From Betaproteobacteria bacterium (GTDB lineage Bacteria > Pseudomonadota > Gammaproteobacteria > Burkholderiales > Casimicrobiaceae): a stretch of DNA of 64,000 nt. Shown here one piece after another: positions 10,668 to 22,030 of this stretch (positions are counted from its first letter, which is position 1; each line of letters starts with the position of its first letter). The DNA is taken from contig JAOUIA010000006.1 of NCBI GenBank assembly GCA_029884335.1, positions 1-64,000 on the forward strand, written 5' to 3'. The notes under the pieces are model-generated. The model ran no database searches. It was not told where the DNA came from and was given only the letters and a program-made list of their open reading frames with translations. Made by a program: the position numbers and the translations under genes.

Positions 10668-10788
10668 GCCGGCGGCCTCTTCGAACGTCCTGTGGACGCC
10701 GGTGCTTTCGAGGGTCGGCCGCGGCCGCACTCGCTTTGCCGCCGATCCCCGCGCACCGCGGGCGTCGCGGGGCCCCTCGTCGGGTAGC

Positions 10789-11532
10789 TCATGCGGCCAG
10801 GCCTTCGCCGGAGCCGAGCAGGCCGACGAACGCGTCCTCGAGCGTGGCCGCGCCCGACTGCGCGAGCAGCTCCGCGGCGGTCCCCGTCGCCACCACGCGG
10901 CCGCGGCCCAGGATGACGATGCGGTCGCAGAGCGCTGCGACCTCCTGCATCACGTGCGAACTGAACAGCAGGCACTTGCCCTGCGCGCGCAGCGCCTTGA
11001 GCTGCTCGCGCAGCGCGCGCACGCTCATGATGTCGAGCCCGTTGGTGGGCTCGTCGAGCAGGATCGTGTGCGGATCGTGCACCAGCGCGCGCGCGATCGC
11101 GGTCTTCATCCGCTCGCCCTGCGAGTAGCCCTGCGCGGGGCGGTCCGCGACCGCGTCCAGCCCCAGCGCGTCGACCAGCGCGTCGATGCGGCGCTCCAGC
11201 GGCGCGCCGGCAAGGCCGTGCAGCCGGCCGAAGTAGCGCACGTTCTCGCGCCCGGAGAGCCGCGGATACAGCCCGCGCGCGTCGGACAGCACGCCGATGC
11301 GCCGTCGCACCTCGCGGCGGTCGGCCACCACGTCGAGCCCGCCGACGCTCGCGCGTCCGGCATCAGGCACCACGAGCGTGGCGAGCATGCGCAGCAGCGT
11401 CGTCTTGCCGGCGCCGTTGGGCCCGAGCAGGCCGGTGACCTCGCCGTCGGCGGCGGAGAACGTCACGCCGTCGACCGCCTTCACGTCGCGGCGCTTGCCG
11501 AACGACTTCGCCAGCCGGTCGACGGCGATCAT
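10789..11532 (-). CDS. ABC-2 type exporter ATPase (NatA-like)
   Basis: A 247-residue ATPase with Walker [18 protein letters not shown]-loop region [18 protein letters not shown], signature [15 protein letters not shown], Walker [14 protein letters not shown] and switch His in [10 protein letters not shown]. The YSQGERMK form of the signature and the short 'Asp-Ala-Arg-Gly-Leu-Tyr' Q-loop are typical of NatA-type ATPases. Its ATG overlaps the stop of the upstream lipoprotein hydrolase by 4 bp, and the NatB-like permease follows. The three genes form one minus-strand operon. Confidence 0.92.
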   Translation of the reverse strand: MIAVDRLAKSFGKRRDVKAVDGVTFSAADGEVTGLLGPNGAGKTTLLRMLATLVVPDAGRASVGGLDVVADRREVRRRIGVLSDARGLYPRLSGRENVRYFGRLHGLAGAPLERRIDALVDALGLDAVADRPAQGYSQGERMKTAIARALVHDPHTILLDEPTNGLDIMSVRALREQLKALRAQGKCLLFSSHVMQEVAALCDRIVILGRGRVVATGTAAELLAQSGAATLEDAFVGLLGSGEGLAA

Positions 11533-13019
11533 GGTTGCGGCGCCAGCCGGTCGGGCCACAGCGGCGGCCGCGTCGACTTCGCGAAGTGCTCGACGCAGGA
11601 CCCGGGCAGCGTGTCGAATCCCGCGCGATCGACGAACGCCGCGATGAGCCGCGGCCCGCAGGCGTGCGGCGTGACGATGTGACCGTAGCCGGCGGCGACC
11701 ACGTGGCGGCTGTTGGGCAGCGTCTTCGCGGCCTCCTCGGCGTAGGCGGGCGGCGTGACCGGGTCGAGCCCGCCGGAGACCAGCAGCACGGGGAGATCGG
11801 CGGCCACCGGACGCGAGGCATCGTCCGGCGCGCGGCCGCGCGGCCACGCGTCGCACACGGAGAGCACGGCGCGAGCGAGCGCTCCCGAGCGCAGCTGTGC
11901 CGTCGCGGAGAGCTCGTCCGGCGCGATGCGCGGCACGTCCTCGGCGCAGGTCACCGAGTAGTGCAGCGCGGCGCTCATCTGCGCCGCGACGTCGCCGGTG
12001 ACGAACTGCGCGGCGGCGAAGAGCGGGCCGTAGTCGCCGTCGGCCGCGCGGGCGACCAGCGCCGGCAACGCGCCGGCGAGCTCGGGCACGTAGGTGAGCG
12101 GCTGGATGCCGGCCAGCACGACGTCGAACGTCAGCGCGAGCTTTTCCTCGGCGCCCGTGCGGGGATTCGTCACCGTCACCTCGCGGCCCGAGGGCCCGAG
12201 CGAGCGGCGCACGCGCTCGAGCGACGACGCGAGGTCGCCGTGCGAGCGCGCGCAGGCGTCCGAGGCGCGGCACGCCGCGAAGACGTCGTCGAGCGCGCGC
12301 TCGCGCGTGCGCCACACGTCGAGCGAGATGCGGACGGAGGGCGGGGCGACGCCGTCGAGCACGGCGCTGCGCACGCGCTGGGGGTGCTGGCGGACGTACG
12401 CGAGCGCGACGCGCGTGCCGTAGCTGCCGCCCCACAGGTTCCACTGCGCGACGCCGAGCGCCTCGCGCACCGCTTCGAGGTCCGCGATCCACGCCGCGGT
12501 CGTGTACTGCGCGACGTCGACGCCGCGCGCCGCGAGCTCGGCCGCGCACTCGCGCGCCTTCGGCAACGGATCGATGTCGAGCGCTTCCGCGGTGCCGGCG
12601 GCGGGCTTGAACGCCGCGCAGTCGAGCGGCGCGCTGCGGCCGGTGCCGCGCTGGTCGACGAGGATCACGTCGCGCGTGCGGCGCACCTCGACGAGGCGCG
12701 ACGCGAACGGCGCAAGCGCGCTCGCCGCCTGGCCGGGGCCGCCGGCCAGGATGAGCAACGGGTCGGCCTTCGGCGTCAGCGTGTTCGCCGGCAGCACGGC
12801 GACGAAGATGCCGATCCGCCGCCCGTCGGGCTTCGCGCGGTCCTCGGGAACCTCGACGGTGCCGCAGCGCGCCGCGGTCGCAAGCCGCGGCAGGCGGCAG
12901 TCGGCGAGTTCGAGCGAGCGCCTTGCCGACTCCTGCGCCGAGCAGCCGGCGAGCGCCAGCGCCAGGGCGGCCGCAAGCGCGACCGTCCCCGGGCGCGTGG
13001 GCCGCTCCGGCTCGATCAT
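11529..13019 (-). CDS. Lipoprotein alpha/beta hydrolase, TAP-like (peptidase S33 family)
   Basis: The 496-residue protein starts [13 protein letters not shown], followed by a hydrophobic stretch and the lipobox ALAGC, so it is probably a lipoprotein acylated at Cys29. The alpha/beta-hydrolase core has the oxyanion-hole motif [25 protein letters not shown], and the nucleophile elbow [14 protein letters not shown]-terminal TAP-like domain carries the acid residue region [13 protein letters not shown] and the catalytic His region [13 protein letters not shown]. These features match tripeptidyl-aminopeptidase/proline-iminopeptidase-like enzymes of Streptomyces and proteobacteria. Substrate is unknown. 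The start has a -10-like TACGAT only 7 nt upstream and no obvious leader. It overlaps natA. Confidence 0.9.
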   Translation of the reverse strand: MIEPERPTRPGTVALAAALALALAGCSAQESARRSLELADCRLPRLATAARCGTVEVPEDRAKPDGRRIGIFVAVLPANTLTPKADPLLILAGGPGQAASALAPFASRLVEVRRTRDVILVDQRGTGRSAPLDCAAFKPAAGTAEALDIDPLPKARECAAELAARGVDVAQYTTAAWIADLEAVREALGVAQWNLWGGSYGTRVALAYVRQHPQRVRSAVLDGVAPPSVRISLDVWRTRERALDDVFAACRASDACARSHGDLASSLERVRRSLGPSGREVTVTNPRTGAEEKLALTFDVVLAGIQPLTYVPELAGALPALVARAADGDYGPLFAAAQFVTGDVAAQMSAALHYSVTCAEDVPRIAPDELSATAQLRSGALARAVLSVCDAWPRGRAPDDASRPVAADLPVLLVSGGLDPVTPPAYAEEAAKTLPNSRHVVAAGYGHIVTPHACGPRLIAAFVDRAGFDTLPGSCVEHFAKSTRPPLWPDRLAPQP

Positions 13020-13026
13020 GCGGCGA

Positions 13027-13032
13027 ATCGTA
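13027..13032 (-). promoter_or_regulatory. Candidate -10 box (TACGAT) 7 nt before the hydrolase start codon
   Basis: On the minus strand TACGAT is followed by seven bases and the ATG at 13019. A transcript starting the usual 6-7 nt after the -10 would begin at the start codon (leaderless). The same geometry occurs before roxA and mutS. Confidence 0.4.
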
Positions 13033-13082
13033 GCAAACGCGCGCGGTGTAGCATGGCCCGACCCTACTGCACGAGCGCGCCC

Positions 13083-13940
13083 ATGACCGTTCGCGACCTC
13101 GAGCCCGGCATCGTCACCGACCTCGCCGACCGCCTGACCTACGGCGGCTACCTCCGCCTCGACTTCGTGCTCGCGGCGCAGCAGCCGCTGTCGCGCGGGG
13201 CGGACGGGCGGCCGCGCCACGACGAGATGCTGTTCATCGTGCAGCACCAGGTCTCCGAGCTGTGGATGAAGCTGATGATCCACGAGCTCGCCGCGGCGAT
13301 CGGCCACGTCCAGCGCGACGCGCTCGGCGAGAACTTCAAGATCCTCGCCCGCGTGAAGCTCATCCAGAAGCAGCTCTTCGAGATGTGGGCGGTGCTGGAG
13401 ACGCTCACGCCCTCCGAGTACGACGCGTTCCGCCCCGCGCTCGGCTCGTCGTCGGGCTTCCAGTCGGCGCAGTACCGCGCGATCGAGTTCATGCTCGGCA
13501 ACAAGCAGGGGGCGATGGTCGACGTCTTCCGCCACGACCCCGCCGTGCACGCGGAGCTGATGCGCCTGCTGCGCGCGCGCTCGCTCTACGACGAGTTCCT
13601 CCACCACCTCGCGCGCCGCGGGCTTCCGGTGCCGGCCGACGTGCTCGGGCGCGACGTGAGCCTTCCATGGACGCGCCACGCGGGCCTCGTGCCCGTGTTC
13701 AAGGCGATCTACGACGACCCGAAGCGCTGGTGGGACGCCTACGACATGTGCGAGAAGCTCGTCGACGTGGAGGAGGGCTTCCAGCTCTGGCGCTTCCGCC
13801 ACATGAAGACCGTCGAGCGCACGATCGGCCACAAGCGCGGCACCGGCGGCTCGTCGGGCGTGGACTTCCTGAAGAAGGCGCTCGACATCGCCTTCTTCCC
13901 CGAGCTGATCGACGTGCGCACCGCGATCGGGCGGCGCTGA
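13083..13940 (+). CDS. kynA: Tryptophan 2,3-dioxygenase
   Basis: The first enzyme of the kynurenine pathway is a heme protein converting L-Trp to N-formylkynurenine. The 285-residue protein has [20 protein letters not shown] at the N-terminus, the heme/substrate-pocket segment [13 protein letters not shown] with the distal-side His, [15 protein letters not shown], and the C-terminal [22 protein letters not shown], where the second His (RFRHMKTV) is the conserved proximal heme ligand. Length matches the family (about 280). The kynureninase-like gene follows after 10 bp. No kynurenine formamidase gene (kynB) is present between or beside them. Confidence 0.96.
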   Translation: MTVRDLEPGIVTDLADRLTYGGYLRLDFVLAAQQPLSRGADGRPRHDEMLFIVQHQVSELWMKLMIHELAAAIGHVQRDALGENFKILARVKLIQKQLFEMWAVLETLTPSEYDAFRPALGSSSGFQSAQYRAIEFMLGNKQGAMVDVFRHDPAVHAELMRLLRARSLYDEFLHHLARRGLPVPADVLGRDVSLPWTRHAGLVPVFKAIYDDPKRWWDAYDMCEKLVDVEEGFQLWRFRHMKTVERTIGHKRGTGGSSGVDFLKKALDIAFFPELIDVRTAIGRR

Positions 13941-13950
13941 GCGGCGCGCC

Positions 13951-15177
13951 ATGCACGGCGGCGCCCCTGCTTCCGACCGCATCGACGCCGCGCTGGCGGC
14001 GCTGGGGCCCGGCGCGCTCGACGCGGAGCGCATCCGCGCGCACGTGGCCCCGTTGTTCTCGCGCGCGCTGGCTCGCAACGCATCGCATGCCTACCTCGCC
14101 AACCACTCGCTCGGCCGGCCGCTCGACGCGATGGAGGACGACGTGCGCCAGGGGCTGGCCGCGTGGTACGCGCACCTCGGAGGAGCGTGGGAGGCCTGGG
14201 GCGGCGAACTGGCGGCCTACCGCGCGCGGCTCGCGCGGCTGCTCGGGGCGCCGCGCCCGGACTGCGTGGTGCCGCGCACGAGCGCCGGGCAGGGACTGCG
14301 CGCCGTGCTGAACAGTTTCGGCGCGCCGCCCGCGATCGTCGCCACGCGCGGCGAGTTCGACTCGCTGGACGTCGTCCTGCGCGAGTACGCGCACCGCGGC
14401 CGCGCGCGCCTGACGCTCGTCGACGCGAACGCCGACGGCGAGTTCGACGCCGTGGCCATCCGTCGCGCGATCGTGCCGGGAGCCGATCTGGTCGTCCTCT
14501 CGCACGTGATGTTCCAGACGGGGCAGGTGCTGCCCGGCCTCGGCGAGCTGGTCGCGCACGCGCACGCAAGCGGCGCGCTGGTGCTGCTCGACGTCTACCA
14601 CTCGCTGGGCGTGCTGCCGGTGGACGTCGGCGGGCTCGGCGTCGACTTCGCCGTCGGCGGCGCCTACAAGTACCTGCGCGGCGGCCCGGGGGCGTGCTAC
14701 CTGTACGTCTCGCCGGGCGTGCTGGCGTCGCGCCGCCGCACGCTCGACATCGGCTGGTTCGCGAAGGAGGCGCCGTTCGACTATGCGCGCCCGGACCCGC
14801 CGCGGCTCGCCGGCGGCGGCGACGCGTGGATGGAGTCCACGCCCGCCGTGCTCACCTGGTACCAGGCGCGCTCCGGCCAGCGCTTCGTGCTCGGCATGGG
14901 CGTGGAACGCCTGCGCGAGCACTCGCTGCGCCTGCAGCGGCGGTTGGTCGAGCTGTTGCGCGAGCGTGGCATCGCAGCAATCGGCGGGACGCCCGATCGC
15001 GGCGCGTTCGTCGTCGTGCGACGCGACGATGCGGTGGCGCTCGCCGACCGCATGATTGCGAGCGGCGTGGACGTCGATGCGCGCGGCCGCTTCCTGCGGC
15101 TGTGCCCCGACGTGCTCACGACCGACGGCGAACTCGCGCGCGCCGCGGATGCGCTCGCGGCCGCCTGCCGCGGCTGA
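13951..15177 (+). CDS. kynU: Kynureninase-like PLP enzyme
   Basis: The 408-residue fold-type I PLP enzyme (aminotransferase class V) starts 10 bp after tryptophan 2,3-dioxygenase, which points to kynureninase (kynurenine to anthranilate plus alanine). It has the AYLANHSLGRP opening typical of kynureninases, the PLP-phosphate region PRTSAGQGLRAVLNSF, LLDVYHSLGVLPVDV with the PLP-binding Asp, and Schiff-base Lys in FAVGGAYKYLRGGPG. The C-terminal domain follows WYQARSG. Sequence identity to characterised KynU cannot be judged here, so the specific activity rests mainly on context. Confidence 0.85.
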   Translation: MHGGAPASDRIDAALAALGPGALDAERIRAHVAPLFSRALARNASHAYLANHSLGRPLDAMEDDVRQGLAAWYAHLGGAWEAWGGELAAYRARLARLLGAPRPDCVVPRTSAGQGLRAVLNSFGAPPAIVATRGEFDSLDVVLREYAHRGRARLTLVDANADGEFDAVAIRRAIVPGADLVVLSHVMFQTGQVLPGLGELVAHAHASGALVLLDVYHSLGVLPVDVGGLGVDFAVGGAYKYLRGGPGACYLYVSPGVLASRRRTLDIGWFAKEAPFDYARPDPPRLAGGGDAWMESTPAVLTWYQARSGQRFVLGMGVERLREHSLRLQRRLVELLRERGIAAIGGTPDRGAFVVVRRDDAVALADRMIASGVDVDARGRFLRLCPDVLTTDGELARAADALAAACRG

Positions 15178-15191
15178 GGGCTCTCTCGCCC

Positions 15192-15344
15192 GGCCCCTCC
15201 CGCTTGCCGGCCCTCACCCCCGGCCCCTCTCCCACCTGACGGCGGGAGAGGGGAGAGAAGCACGTGCGTCGCGCGATCGAATCCCCTCGCCCCGCGCCGC
15301 CGGGGAGAGGGGCCGGGGGTGAGGGCCGGCAAGCGGGAGGGGCC
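15192..15344. repeat. Large perfect inverted repeat (42-bp arms) between kynU and DUF2970 gene
   Basis: Arms 15192-15233 and 15303-15344 are exact reverse complements over 42 bp and contain CCTCACCCCCGGCCCCTCTCCC. The 69-bp interior holds a nested copy of the GGGAGAGGGG motif. The same CCTCACCCCC...CCCTCTCCC family recurs at 48958-49053. Located between convergent genes (kynU and the DUF2970 gene), it could act as a bidirectional terminator, though no U-tract is present. Confidence 0.85.
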
Positions 15345-15357
15345 GGGGGTGAGGGGA

Positions 15358-15594
15358 TCACGCGCCCGCGCTGCGCAGCACCAGGCGCACGATCGCGACG
15401 AGCGCCAGCACGAAGATCGCGCCGGCTGCGAGGCCGACGATCACGACCTGGTGAGGCCGAATGGTCACGGCGTCGCGCTGCATGTGCCGCCCCTTCCGCA
15501 CGCCGAAGAAGCTCCAGAAGACGGCGTTGAACACCTCCCGCAGCGTGGCAGCGCGGGGCGGGGGCGTGCCGGGCGGGCCCTGCGGGTCGGACAT
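15358..15594 (-). CDS. DUF2970 domain-containing small membrane protein
   Basis: A 78-residue protein with the DUF2970 signature VFWSFFGVRKGRHMQRD (about residues 26-42), followed by one C-terminal TM helix (HQVVIVGLAAGAIFVLALVAIVRLVL). The family is widespread in beta- and gammaproteobacteria and uncharacterised. It is transcribed away from clpB and converges on kynU. A function is not known. Confidence 0.88.
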   Translation of the reverse strand: MSDPQGPPGTPPPRAATLREVFNAVFWSFFGVRKGRHMQRDAVTIRPHQVVIVGLAAGAIFVLALVAIVRLVLRSAGA

Positions 15595-15682
15595 CGGGTC
15601 GGGTCGTGGCGGGTGATCGGGAAGCAGAGGCCGGCGGCGCGAAATCTAGCATGGCGGGGGTGCCCGCCTGCCGGAAAATGCC

Positions 15683-15710
15683 CTTGAAACGGCAGCGGAT
15701 TCCCCCATGT
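15683..15710 (+). promoter_or_regulatory. Sigma-32 (heat-shock) promoter of clpB
   Basis: CTTGAAA (15683-15689), a 13-bp spacer, then CCCCATGT (15703-15710). This is essentially the E. coli RpoH consensus (CTTGAAA / CCCCAT-T, 13-15 bp). Transcription would start near 15717, giving a leader of about 34 nt with a CGCCCCCC/GGGGGCG hairpin just before the GGGGATC ribosome-binding site of clpB. Confidence 0.88.
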
Positions 15711-15750
15711 CGATGGGGACGATCGCCCCCCGGGGGCGCAAGGGGATCAG

Positions 15751-18333
<2,583 letters not shown>

Positions 18334-18541
18334 CGCGGACGTCGCCGCTCCCCGACAGGTCGCAAGTCGGCGCGGCGCGCGCCGCGGCCGGGGAACTTCC
18401 CGCGCGCTCGCCCGGTCCATGGTTCAACGCCGGGCCGACTCCTCCCGGCGCTGCAGGCCGGTCCCTCGCGGGACCCCGCGGCGCGACGATCCGAATGGGG
18501 TCGCGCGCCGCGGCAGTGCGTGCCCGGCGTCATGTGGCAGC

Positions 18542-19111
18542 ATGTCCCGCATGACCACGTGCCACGATGCCGCATCCGACCCCTCGCGCTGGATCGCGCG
18601 CTTCGCGTCGCTCGTGCGCGAGGGCTCGCGTGTGCTCGACCTCGCGTGCGGGCAGGGGCGCCACGCGCGCTTCTTCGCCGCGCGCGGCTGCGACGTGCTC
18701 GCAGTCGATCGCGACGGCGCGGCGCTCGCGACGCTGGCGGGCGTGCCCCGAGTGTCCACGCTGGAGGCGGACCTCGAGGGCGCGCCGTGGCCGCTCGCGG
18801 GCTCGGCGTTCGACGCCATCGTGATCGTCAACTACCTGCACCGGCCGCTGTTCGCTCCGCTGCTCGACGCGCTGGCGCCCGACGGCGTGCTGCTCTACGA
18901 GACGTTCGCGGCCGGCAACGAGGCGTTCGGACGGCCCTCCAACCCCGCGTTCCTGCTGCGCCCCGGCGAACTCCTCGAGGTCGCGCGCGGCCGCCTCGCA
19001 GTCGTCGCCTTCGAGCAGGGGCGCGTGCGCGGCGCCGAGCGCGACGCGGTGGTGCAAAGGCTGGCGGCCGTCGGCGCGGCCCGGGACTGGCCTGCGCCGC
19101 TGGCCCCGTGA
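18542..19111 (+). CDS. Class I SAM-dependent methyltransferase
   Basis: A 189-residue Rossmann-fold methyltransferase. Motif I is VLDLACGQGRHARFFAARG (about residues 30-48), the acidic end of strand beta2 is LAVDRD, and motif IV-like VIVNYLHRPLFAPLL is followed by LLYETFAAGNEAFGRP, a pattern seen in TehB/small-molecule methyltransferases. Start options are ATG 18542 or ATG 18551 three codons later. The upstream 200 bp hold no gene, only GC-rich sequence with a small GGTCCC-TCGC-GGGACC hairpin. Substrate is unknown. Confidence 0.85.
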   Translation: MSRMTTCHDAASDPSRWIARFASLVREGSRVLDLACGQGRHARFFAARGCDVLAVDRDGAALATLAGVPRVSTLEADLEGAPWPLAGSAFDAIVIVNYLHRPLFAPLLDALAPDGVLLYETFAAGNEAFGRPSNPAFLLRPGELLEVARGRLAVVAFEQGRVRGAERDAVVQRLAAVGAARDWPAPLAP

Positions 19112-19177
19112 GGACCTTCCCCGGGGCGGGACACCGGCTTTCGGAGTAGAATCGCGCATTTCCCTCCAGCCGTTCCC

Positions 19178-20065
19178 ATGCTGACTGGAAGCTTCGTCGC
19201 CATCGTCACGCCCATGAGCGCGGGCGGGGCGCTCGACCTCGCTGCGCTTCGCGCGCTGATCGACTGGCACGTTGCCGAGGGCACCGCCGGCATCGTGATC
19301 GTCGGCACCACCGGCGAGTCGCCGACCGTCGACCACGCGGAGCACCGCGAGCTGATCCGCGTCGCCGTCGACCACGCCGCCGGGCGCGTGCCGGTGATCG
19401 CCGGCACCGGCGCCAACTCGACGCAGGAAGCGATCGAGCTCACCGAGTACGCGAAGGGCGTCGGCGCCCACAGCTGCCTGTCCGTGGTGCCGTACTACAA
19501 CAAGCCGACGCAGGAAGGGCTGTATCGCCACTTCCGCGCCGTCGCCGAGGTCGGGCTGCCGGTGATCCTCTACAACGTGCCGGGCCGCACGGTCGCCGAC
19601 CTCGCCAACGACACCGTGCTGCGGCTGGCCGACGTGCCGAACGTCGTCGGCCTGAAGGACGCGACCGCCGACCTCGGGCGCGGCAGCGAGCTGATCCGCG
19701 CGCTCAACGCGAAAGGCAAGCGCGGCTTCGCCGTCTACAGCGGCGAGGACATCACCGCGCTGCCGCTGATGTTCATGGGCGGCCACGGCGTGATCTCGGT
19801 GACCGCGAACGTCGCTCCGCGCCTGATGAGCGACATGTGCCGTGCCGCGCTCGCCGGCGACATCGCCGCCGCGCGGGCGTGCAACGACCGGCTGCTGCCG
19901 TTGCACCGCAGGCTGTTCGTCGAGGCCAATCCGATCCCCGTCAAGTGGGCGCTGGCGCAGATGGGTCGCATCGCGCCCGACCTGCGCCTGCCGCTGACGC
20001 CGCTGTCCCCGCAACACCACGACGCCGTCCGCAGCGCGATGCGCGAGGCCGGCATCGCGTCGTGA
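19178..20065 (+). CDS. dapA: 4-hydroxy-tetrahydrodipicolinate synthase
   Basis: First committed enzyme of lysine/diaminopimelate synthesis, condensing pyruvate with aspartate semialdehyde. The 295-residue TIM-barrel protein has the TTGESPT motif (about residues 44-50), Tyr132 in LYNVPGR and the Schiff-base Lys160 in VVGLKDAT. Length is near E. coli DapA (292). A TAGAAT -10-like sequence lies at 19147-19152, about 25 bp before the start. It is followed by bamC, as in E. coli (dapA-nlpB). A GTG at 20062 overlaps its stop, but the bamC ATG at 20083 is favoured. Confidence 0.97.
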   Translation: MLTGSFVAIVTPMSAGGALDLAALRALIDWHVAEGTAGIVIVGTTGESPTVDHAEHRELIRVAVDHAAGRVPVIAGTGANSTQEAIELTEYAKGVGAHSCLSVVPYYNKPTQEGLYRHFRAVAEVGLPVILYNVPGRTVADLANDTVLRLADVPNVVGLKDATADLGRGSELIRALNAKGKRGFAVYSGEDITALPLMFMGGHGVISVTANVAPRLMSDMCRAALAGDIAAARACNDRLLPLHRRLFVEANPIPVKWALAQMGRIAPDLRLPLTPLSPQHHDAVRSAMREAGIAS

Positions 20066-20082
20066 CCGCCACGGAACCATCG

Positions 20083-21237
20083 ATGCAAGACGTCCGCTTC
20101 CACCTTCGCCGCGGCGCCGCCTGCTGCGTCGCCGGCCTCGTCGTCGCCGCGCTTGCCGGCTGCGAGACGCTCGGGCCGAGCACCAGCATCGGCAAGCGCA
20201 TCGAGTACAAGACCACCGGCTCCGCGCCCGCGCTCGAGATCCCGCCCGACCTCACGACGCCGCGCTTCGACGACCGCTTCGCGGCGACGACGGCGAGCGC
20301 CGCCGCCGCGCAGGGAACGCGTCCCCGCAACGAGATCCTGCCGCAGAATCCCGACGCGCGCGTGGTGCGCGCGGGCACCGAGCGCTGGCTCGTCGTCAAG
20401 GCCGGCCCGGACGCGACCTGGAGCACCGTCCGCCAGTTCTGGACCGACCTGGGCTTCGTCCTCGCCGTCGAGCAGCCGCTGATCGGCGTGATGGAGACCG
20501 ACTGGGCCGAGAACCGCGCCGAGATCCCGCAGGACATCGTGCGCCAGACGGTCGGCAAGTACATCGACATCTTCTACACGACCTACAAGCGCGACAAGTT
20601 CCGCACGCGCGTCGAGCGCGGCACCGAGCCGGGCACGATGGAGATCTACATCTCGCATCGCGGCATGGAGCAGATGCCGACGACGGTCCAGCAGGGCCAG
20701 GCGATGGCGTTCGCGTGGGCGGTGCTGCCGCCGAATCCCGACCTCGAGTCCGAGATGCTCGCGCGGCTGATGCAGCGCTTCGGCACCCCGGCGCCGGCGG
20801 CGAGCGTGGCGGTGGCCGCGTCGGCGCCGCCCGCGCCCGGCCAGCCGGCGCCCGGCGACGCGGCGCGCATCGAGAAGGGCGCCGACGGCGCTTCGCGGCT
20901 GGTCGTCAACGACGCGTTCGACCGCGCGTGGCGGCGGGTGGGGCTTGCGCTCGACCGCACCGGCTTCACCGTCGTCGACCGCGACCGCAGCAACGGCCTG
21001 TACTTCGTGCGCTACGCCGACCCGGACAGCGACGTCGCCAAGGCTCGCGACTCCGGCTGGCTCGCGAAGCTCATGTTCTGGAAGACCGACGAGAAGGACC
21101 GCCCGGAGCAGTACCGCATCAAGGTCGCGGAGGCGCCGCCGGGCTCCCTCGTGACCGTGCAGGACACCAAGGGCGAGGCGGATCGCAGCGCGAACAGCGA
21201 GCGGATCCTCGCCCTGATACGCGAGCAGTTGCGCTAG
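20083..21237 (+). CDS. bamC: Outer membrane assembly lipoprotein BamC
   Basis: BamC (NlpB) is a lipoprotein of the beta-barrel assembly complex. The 384-residue protein has a lipoprotein signal (RRGAACCVAGLVVAALAGCE, acylated Cys in LAGC), the conserved unstructured N-terminal segment around YKTTGSAPALEIPPDLTTP that in BamC contacts BamD, then two helix-grip domains (about 100-215 and 270-384). It is slightly longer than E. coli BamC (344) owing to an Ala/Pro-rich linker near residue 240-265. dapA-bamC linkage supports the call. The in-frame GTG at 20062 would add seven residues ahead of the signal. Confidence 0.93.
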   Translation: MQDVRFHLRRGAACCVAGLVVAALAGCETLGPSTSIGKRIEYKTTGSAPALEIPPDLTTPRFDDRFAATTASAAAAQGTRPRNEILPQNPDARVVRAGTERWLVVKAGPDATWSTVRQFWTDLGFVLAVEQPLIGVMETDWAENRAEIPQDIVRQTVGKYIDIFYTTYKRDKFRTRVERGTEPGTMEIYISHRGMEQMPTTVQQGQAMAFAWAVLPPNPDLESEMLARLMQRFGTPAPAASVAVAASAPPAPGQPAPGDAARIEKGADGASRLVVNDAFDRAWRRVGLALDRTGFTVVDRDRSNGLYFVRYADPDSDVAKARDSGWLAKLMFWKTDEKDRPEQYRIKVAEAPPGSLVTVQDTKGEADRSANSERILALIREQLR

Positions 21238-21249
21238 CAGTACGCGCCG

Positions 21250-22014
21250 ATGCGCTTCGCGTCGATCGGCTCCGGCAGCGAGGGCAATGGGCTGGTCGTC
21301 GAGGCGGGGCGCACGCGCGTCCTCGTCGATTGCGGCTTCGGCATCCGCGAGACCACGGCGAGGCTCGCGCGGCTGGGCCTCGTCCCCGGCGACATCGACG
21401 CGATCCTCGTCACGCACGAGCACTCCGATCACGTCGGAGGCGTCGCCGCGCTCGCCGCGCGCCACGACATCCCGGTCTGGATCACGTTCGGCACGCTCGA
21501 CGCAGTCATCGAGCGCATGGCGGCGGTGCCGCGCGTGTTCGGCTTCGACGCGCACGACGCGTTCGCGGTGGGCGACGTCGAGGTGCGGCCGTTCCCGGTG
21601 CCGCACGATGCGCGCGACCCCGCGCAGTTCGTGCTGGGCGACGGCGCGAAACGGGTCGGCGTGCTCACCGACCTCGGCGTCACCACGCCGCACGTCGAGG
21701 CGAGCCTCTCCGACTGCGACGCGCTGGTGCTCGAGTGCAACCACGACGAGGCGATGCTCGCCGGCGGCCGCTACCCGTACCCGCTGAAGCAGCGCATCGC
21801 CGGCCGCCTCGGCCACCTCTGCAACGAGGCGGCCGCCGACCTCCTGCGCGCGATCGACACCTCGCGGCTGGTCCACGTGGTCGCCGCGCACCTGTCGAAG
21901 GAGAACAACACCCCCGACCTCGCGCGCGCCGCGCTGGCGGGGGCGCTGGGCTGCGCGCCGGACTGGATCGGCATCGCCGACCAGGCGACGGGCTTCGGTT
22001 GGCGGGATGTCTGA
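21250..22014 (+). CDS. Metallo-beta-lactamase fold hydrolase (YycJ/WalJ/PhnP-like)
   Basis: A 254-residue MBL-fold protein opening MRFASIGSGSEGNGLVVEAG, as in YycJ-type proteins, with the metal motif VTHEHSDHVGG (HxHxDH, about residues 56-66), CNHDEAML supplying another ligand region, and VVAAHLSKENNTP near the C-terminus. It lies 12 bp after bamC, and its last codons overlap the first possible purC start. In many betaproteobacteria this hydrolase is inserted between bamC and purC. Proposed roles for the family include 5'-exonuclease or phosphodiesterase activity; the substrate here is unknown. Confidence 0.88.
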   Translation: MRFASIGSGSEGNGLVVEAGRTRVLVDCGFGIRETTARLARLGLVPGDIDAILVTHEHSDHVGGVAALAARHDIPVWITFGTLDAVIERMAAVPRVFGFDAHDAFAVGDVEVRPFPVPHDARDPAQFVLGDGAKRVGVLTDLGVTTPHVEASLSDCDALVLECNHDEAMLAGGRYPYPLKQRIAGRLGHLCNEAAADLLRAIDTSRLVHVVAAHLSKENNTPDLARAALAGALGCAPDWIGIADQATGFGWRDV

Positions 22015-22030
22015 CGAGGGAGACGGACTC

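Noticed and set aside
20062-20085. GTG 20062 as the start of bamC
   Set aside because: It overlaps the dapA stop attractively, but would place seven residues before a well-formed lipoprotein signal; ATG 20083 is better.
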